From: Chromatiaceae bacterium
GTDB taxonomy: Bacteria; Pseudomonadota; Gammaproteobacteria; Chromatiales; Chromatiaceae
Reading direction: 5' to 3'
Assembly (NCBI GenBank): GCA_025458165.1
Contig: JALOTB010000065.1
Span: 1 to 55,232 of the forward strand
Length of the DNA: 55,232 nucleotides
Position 1 is the stretch's first letter. Each line of letters opens with the position of its first letter. Of this stretch, positions 52,673-55,232 are shown one piece after another. The position numbers and the translations under genes are program-made. The notes beneath the pieces were generated by a model. The model was given only the letters and a program-made list of their open reading frames with translations. It ran no database searches and was not told the DNA's origin.

Positions 52673-52978
52673 TCAACACCCGTCGTCCGAGACCATCATC
52701 GGCACCCCAGATTCGGGGTCCCGCATCACCTCGCCTTGCTTGTCGGTACGCTGGATGCGGATGAACATCATGCTCTGGACCCGGTGGAACTGCTCCTTCA
52801 TGGCACGCTCGACGTCAGTATCGCGCATGTCCTCGTAGATGTAGATCCGCCCGGCCCGCTCCGCCCGCAGCTCGCTCGGCGTCGGCTCGAACAGCCGGCG
52901 CAGCTCGATCTGGCGGACGTCCGCCCCTAGCGTGGCCCCGGCCAAGGAGCCACAGAGTAGGAAGATCCCGATCCTCAT
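52673..52978 (-). CDS. Small secreted protein, copy B of a tandem pair
   Basis: A 101-residue paralogue of copy A. The signal peptide (residues 1-19, CGSLAGATLGA) differs entirely, while the mature part is nearly identical (IELRRLFEPTPSELRAERAG, RVQSMMFIRIQRTDKQGEV and PESGVPMMVSDDGC). GCGAGGAGAACGGCG precedes the ATG. Two copies on one strand separated by a pseudogene remnant indicate a duplication with conservation of the mature domain. A promoter is suggested at 53123-53150. Confidence 0.7.
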   Translation of the reverse strand: MRIGIFLLCGSLAGATLGADVRQIELRRLFEPTPSELRAERAGRIYIYEDMRDTDVERAMKEQFHRVQSMMFIRIQRTDKQGEVMRDPESGVPMMVSDDGC

Positions 52979-53347
52979 CGCCGTTCTCCTCGCTAAGACC
53001 GAACCCCGGGGCCGCGGGTGCTGGAGCACGTACCCCGAAGCGGTGCCCGATCCGGCGCATGGCCGTGTCCTCCGCCGTCGCCTTGGCGATCTCACCCACA
53101 CAAGCCACCCGCTGATACCAAAACCATACCAAACAAAACCCGGTTGTCAACGCGCCGAACGACCCTGGCCGCCGGCGTGCCCTTGCCGTGCGGGCCAACG
53201 CCTAGCCGACGCGCTAACCTTCGGGTCTGCTGCTAAGGTTTCTTGAGGATGGCCGATCGACCCGTCTCGCCTGTCGCGGTGGGTAAGAGGCCGAGCTGCG
53301 CGGTAGCGGCGACTGTCGTGCCGCGCGTCCAGGGGAGGGCAAGACCG
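52979..53347. other. 369-base divergent region between copy B and the PfkB gene
   Basis: No gene is seen. The region contains an AT-richer block (53110-53150) with a minus-strand promoter candidate and TTTGGTAT direct repeats. The promoter of the plus-strand PfkB gene is not evident. Confidence 0.5.
53123..53150 (-). promoter_or_regulatory. Sigma-70-like promoter with TTTGGTAT direct repeats
   Basis: Reading on the minus strand: TTGACA at 53150-53145, a 16-base spacer and TATGGT at 53128-53123, about 145 bases upstream of copy B. Two TTTGGTAT units at 53133-53126 and 53122-53115 lie one helical turn apart and overlap the -10 element, so a repressor could act here. TGGTAT is a half-site common for HutC-type GntR regulators such as the one at 54264. 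Confidence 0.45.
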
Positions 53348-54289
53348 ATGCGTGCCTTCGTGGTCGGAAACTACATGAACGCCAATTTCATGCACCTGGA
53401 GCGCCTGCCCGTGGCCGGTGAGTCACTGGCGGCGACTCGCTGCTTCCAGGAGCATGGCGGCAAGGGACTGAATCTGGCGGTGGGTCTGCAACGCCTGGGC
53501 GTGACAGTGGATCTGCTGGTCGCGGTGGGGGGCGATGCGGCCGGGCTCGCCGTGAAGGAGTGGCTCGCCCGCGAGGGCCTGGCCACTGACCGGGTCCTGA
53601 CCCTCGGGCCGGCATCCGGTTTCGGCGTGGGTTTCATCGCCCCGGACGGCAGCAACTTCCTGGCGGTCTATCTCGGGGCGAATGCGCTGCTGACGGCCGA
53701 TCACGTCGACGGGGCGCGTGAGGCCATTGCCGCCGCGGACTGGGTCCTAGCGCAGTTCGAGAGTCCGGATGCGGTGGTGTCGCGGGCCTTCGAGTGGGCC
53801 GACCGACTGGGCAAGCAGACCTATCTCAACCCCTCGCCTTGGCGCCGCCTCGACGCGCGAATCCTGGCCCTCACCGACGTGCTGGTCGTCAACGCCACCG
53901 AGGCGGCACAGATGCTCAAGCGGCCACCGCCGGACGCGCACACGCGAGAGGCCTGGGGCGAGCACCTGCCGCTGCTGGCGCACGATCTCGGCTGGGCTGG
54001 GACCCTACTGGTGGTCACCCTGGGCGAGCGGGGCTGCGTCGCACTCGATCAAGAGGGGCAGGTCCTGAGCCGAGCCAGCTACCCGATTCGTCAGGTCGAC
54101 GCCACCGGCGCCGGCGATGCCTTTGGTGGCGGGTTGGTCTGGTCTCTGCTACGCGGCCTCGGTCCCGCCGATGCGCTGGGCATCGCCAATGCGTGCGGGG
54201 CATTGATCGCGGCGCGCGAGGGGATTCTGGAAGGTCTGCCCCGGCCCGGCGAGCTCGACGCCTTTATGCAGCGGGCTGGTTCAGACTGA
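53348..54289 (+). CDS. PfkB family carbohydrate kinase
   Basis: A 313-residue ribokinase-fold sugar kinase. It has the PfkB signature 1 region (HGGKGLNLAVGLQRLG) and signature 2 with the catalytic aspartate (VDATGAGDAFGGGLV). The opening VVGNYMNANFMHLERLPVAGES is typical of ribokinase-like members. The sugar cannot be read from sequence. GGGGAGGGCAAGACCG precedes the ATG at 53348. It is convergent with the GntR/UTRA gene and overlaps it by 26 bases, which suggests a regulatory association. Confidence 0.88.
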   Translation: MRAFVVGNYMNANFMHLERLPVAGESLAATRCFQEHGGKGLNLAVGLQRLGVTVDLLVAVGGDAAGLAVKEWLAREGLATDRVLTLGPASGFGVGFIAPDGSNFLAVYLGANALLTADHVDGAREAIAAADWVLAQFESPDAVVSRAFEWADRLGKQTYLNPSPWRRLDARILALTDVLVVNATEAAQMLKRPPPDAHTREAWGEHLPLLAHDLGWAGTLLVVTLGERGCVALDQEGQVLSRASYPIRQVDATGAGDAFGGGLVWSLLRGLGPADALGIANACGALIAAREGILEGLPRPGELDAFMQRAGSD

Positions 54290-55031
54290 GCGTCACGCGG
54301 TAGGCATAGACATCGCCGCGAAAGGTCCCCTCCACGTACTCCACCATCTGTCGCGCGGCACTGTAGGTCTTGCGCTTCATGAGTAGGCACGGACCGGGCT
54401 CCGGCAGACCGAGCACGGCGGTCTCGATGTCGCTGCTGATGACCGCCTCGATGCTCTGCTCCCCGTGCGTGAGCGCGATCCCGCAGTGGTCGTAGAGGAA
54501 CTGATAGGCAGAGCCGGTTACGTCCCAGTCGGCCAGCTCCGGCGCGGCGGTGAGGTCATACCAGGCGACTTCGCGCGACAGCGGCACCCCGTCGCCCAGC
54601 CGCAGGCGGACCAGGTACAGGAAGCGCGCGGTCGTCGGCCGTCCGAACAGGGAGGAGATGGTGCGGTCGGTGAGGATCTCGCGCGCCAGCAGGCGCGTGG
54701 AGGGCGTCATGCCCATCTCACGCATCTCCTCGGTGAAGCCCTTGAGCCGCCCCAGGCGTGGCGACAGGCGCGGCGGGGCCTTGACGGCCACTCCCGCACG
54801 GCCAAGGGTGGCGAGGTAATCGTTGGCACGCAGCTCGTCATAGGCGCGCCGGACCGTGGTGCGGCTGAGTTGCAGGCGCTCCGCCAGGACCCGCTCGGAG
54901 GGCAGGCTCTGACCGTCGGCGATCTCACCGGACTCGATGAGCTGTTTGAGCTTTTGCGCCACCTGCAGATAGCTCGGCTCGGCCGTTTCGCGGTCGGGAG
55001 TCAGTCGTTTGATGAGGCTGTCGGTCTTCAT
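54264..55031 (-). CDS. GntR family regulator with UTRA domain (HutC subfamily)
   Basis: A 255-residue repressor-type regulator. The N-terminal winged helix is SYLQVAQKLKQLIESGEIADGQSLPSERVLAERLQLSRTTVRRAYDELRANDYL, followed by a UTRA effector domain (about 95-250) that binds sugars, amino acids or phosphonates. It probably controls the PfkB kinase or the gene beyond the right edge. A TATAAT -10 at 55093-55088 (minus strand) lies 57 bases upstream, with a weak -35. Confidence 0.88.
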   Translation of the reverse strand: MKTDSLIKRLTPDRETAEPSYLQVAQKLKQLIESGEIADGQSLPSERVLAERLQLSRTTVRRAYDELRANDYLATLGRAGVAVKAPPRLSPRLGRLKGFTEEMREMGMTPSTRLLAREILTDRTISSLFGRPTTARFLYLVRLRLGDGVPLSREVAWYDLTAAPELADWDVTGSAYQFLYDHCGIALTHGEQSIEAVISSDIETAVLGLPEPGPCLLMKRKTYSAARQMVEYVEGTFRGDVYAYRVTLSLNQPAA

Positions 55032-55087
55032 CGACGTCGATGAGTGGATCCGCGTTGGCTGGGATTTCGCTCATAAGCGATCGCCAC

Positions 55088-55093
55088 ATTATA
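55088..55093 (-). promoter_or_regulatory. -10 element (TATAAT) upstream of the GntR/UTRA gene
   Basis: A perfect TATAAT on the minus strand in an otherwise GC-rich gap. The -35 position (CGGACGG region) is poor, so transcription may depend on an activator or be weak. Confidence 0.5.
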
Positions 55094-55151
55094 GGCACAT
55101 GGGGGCCACAGCCGTCCGCGACCGACCGGACGCGGCAGGGCTCCCGAATGA

Positions 55152-55232
55152 TCATGGTTCGCCAAACAGAACCTTAGCGCGGAAGTTGTCATCGAGGGCG
55201 GCCTTGAAACGTTTCTGCTTGACGCTCTTGGG
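55152..55232 (-). CDS. C-terminal tail of a gene cut by the window edge
   Basis: Twenty-six codons and a TGA stop, ending FRAKVLFGEP. The tail is basic and amphipathic (KQKRFKAALDDNF). No family can be assigned from so little. It is on the same strand as the GntR/UTRA gene and 120 bases upstream of it. Confidence 0.4.
   Translation of the reverse strand, partial: PKSVKQKRFKAALDDNFRAKVLFGEP

Overview
The window is GC-rich, densely coded Gammaproteobacterial DNA, most likely from a purple sulfur bacterium of the Chromatiaceae. Supporting evidence: a complete flavocytochrome c sulfide dehydrogenase pair (fccA-fccB, 48462-50404), a glycine/tyrosine-rich secreted protein that looks like a sulfur globule envelope protein (20530-20910), and a partial CbbY phosphatase of the Calvin cycle (1-300). 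This is an inference from gene content and remembered family sequences; no search was run.

Layout. 1-5.4 kb: cbbY end, SCP2-like and DUF proteins, then a minus-strand unit with a small zinc-ribbon-like membrane protein and a fusion of a Clp1-type polynucleotide kinase to an RNase Z-like hydrolase. 5.5-7.8 kb: secreted phospholipase A2-like protein, AAA/DUF4143 ATPase, and a four-helix-bundle (23S rRNA intervening-sequence type) gene framed by inverted simple-sequence arms. 7.8-13.9 kb: lolD-lolC, agmatine deiminase, a membrane-spanning SMC/Rad50-like ATPase with a tiny partner, and a repeat-built coiled-coil protein. 13.9-19.5 kb: L,D-transpeptidase, peptide-binding lipoprotein, CYTH protein, rlmD, cysM, Hpt protein. 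19.6-27.1 kb: RRM protein, sulfur globule protein, two alpha/beta hydrolases, small conserved proteins, hrpB. 27.1-33.6 kb: saccharopine dehydrogenase-like protein, the complete EF-P beta-lysylation set (epmA, efp, epmB), and a FimX-like GGDEF/EAL protein. 33.5-42.6 kb: 5'-nucleotidase, orphan ParA with a membrane coiled-coil protein, DUF4412 protein, a secreted hypothetical and an RND efflux pump whose permease gene is frameshifted. 43.3-46.6 kb: dynamin-like GTPase, NrtR-type Nudix regulator and nadA. 46.7-50.8 kb: tetraheme NapC-type cytochrome, exported ankyrin protein, fccA, fccB, and a convergent monoheme cytochrome. 50.9-55.2 kb: SUMF1 protein, a tandem pair of nearly identical small secreted proteins with a response-regulator fossil between them, a PfkB sugar kinase, a GntR/UTRA regulator and the tail of one more gene.

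How the parts work together. EpmB isomerises lysine, EpmA attaches it and EF-P Lys34 receives it. The fcc region forms a periplasmic sulfide-oxidation module to which the tetraheme cytochrome and the ankyrin protein probably contribute electron transfer and assembly or protection. NrtR probably controls NadA. The most unusual items are the Clp1-RNase Z fusion, the inverted-repeat cassette holding the four-helix-bundle gene together with an apparently empty relative at 16.5 kb, the fcc-linked ankyrin/tetraheme pair, and the duplicated small secreted proteins.
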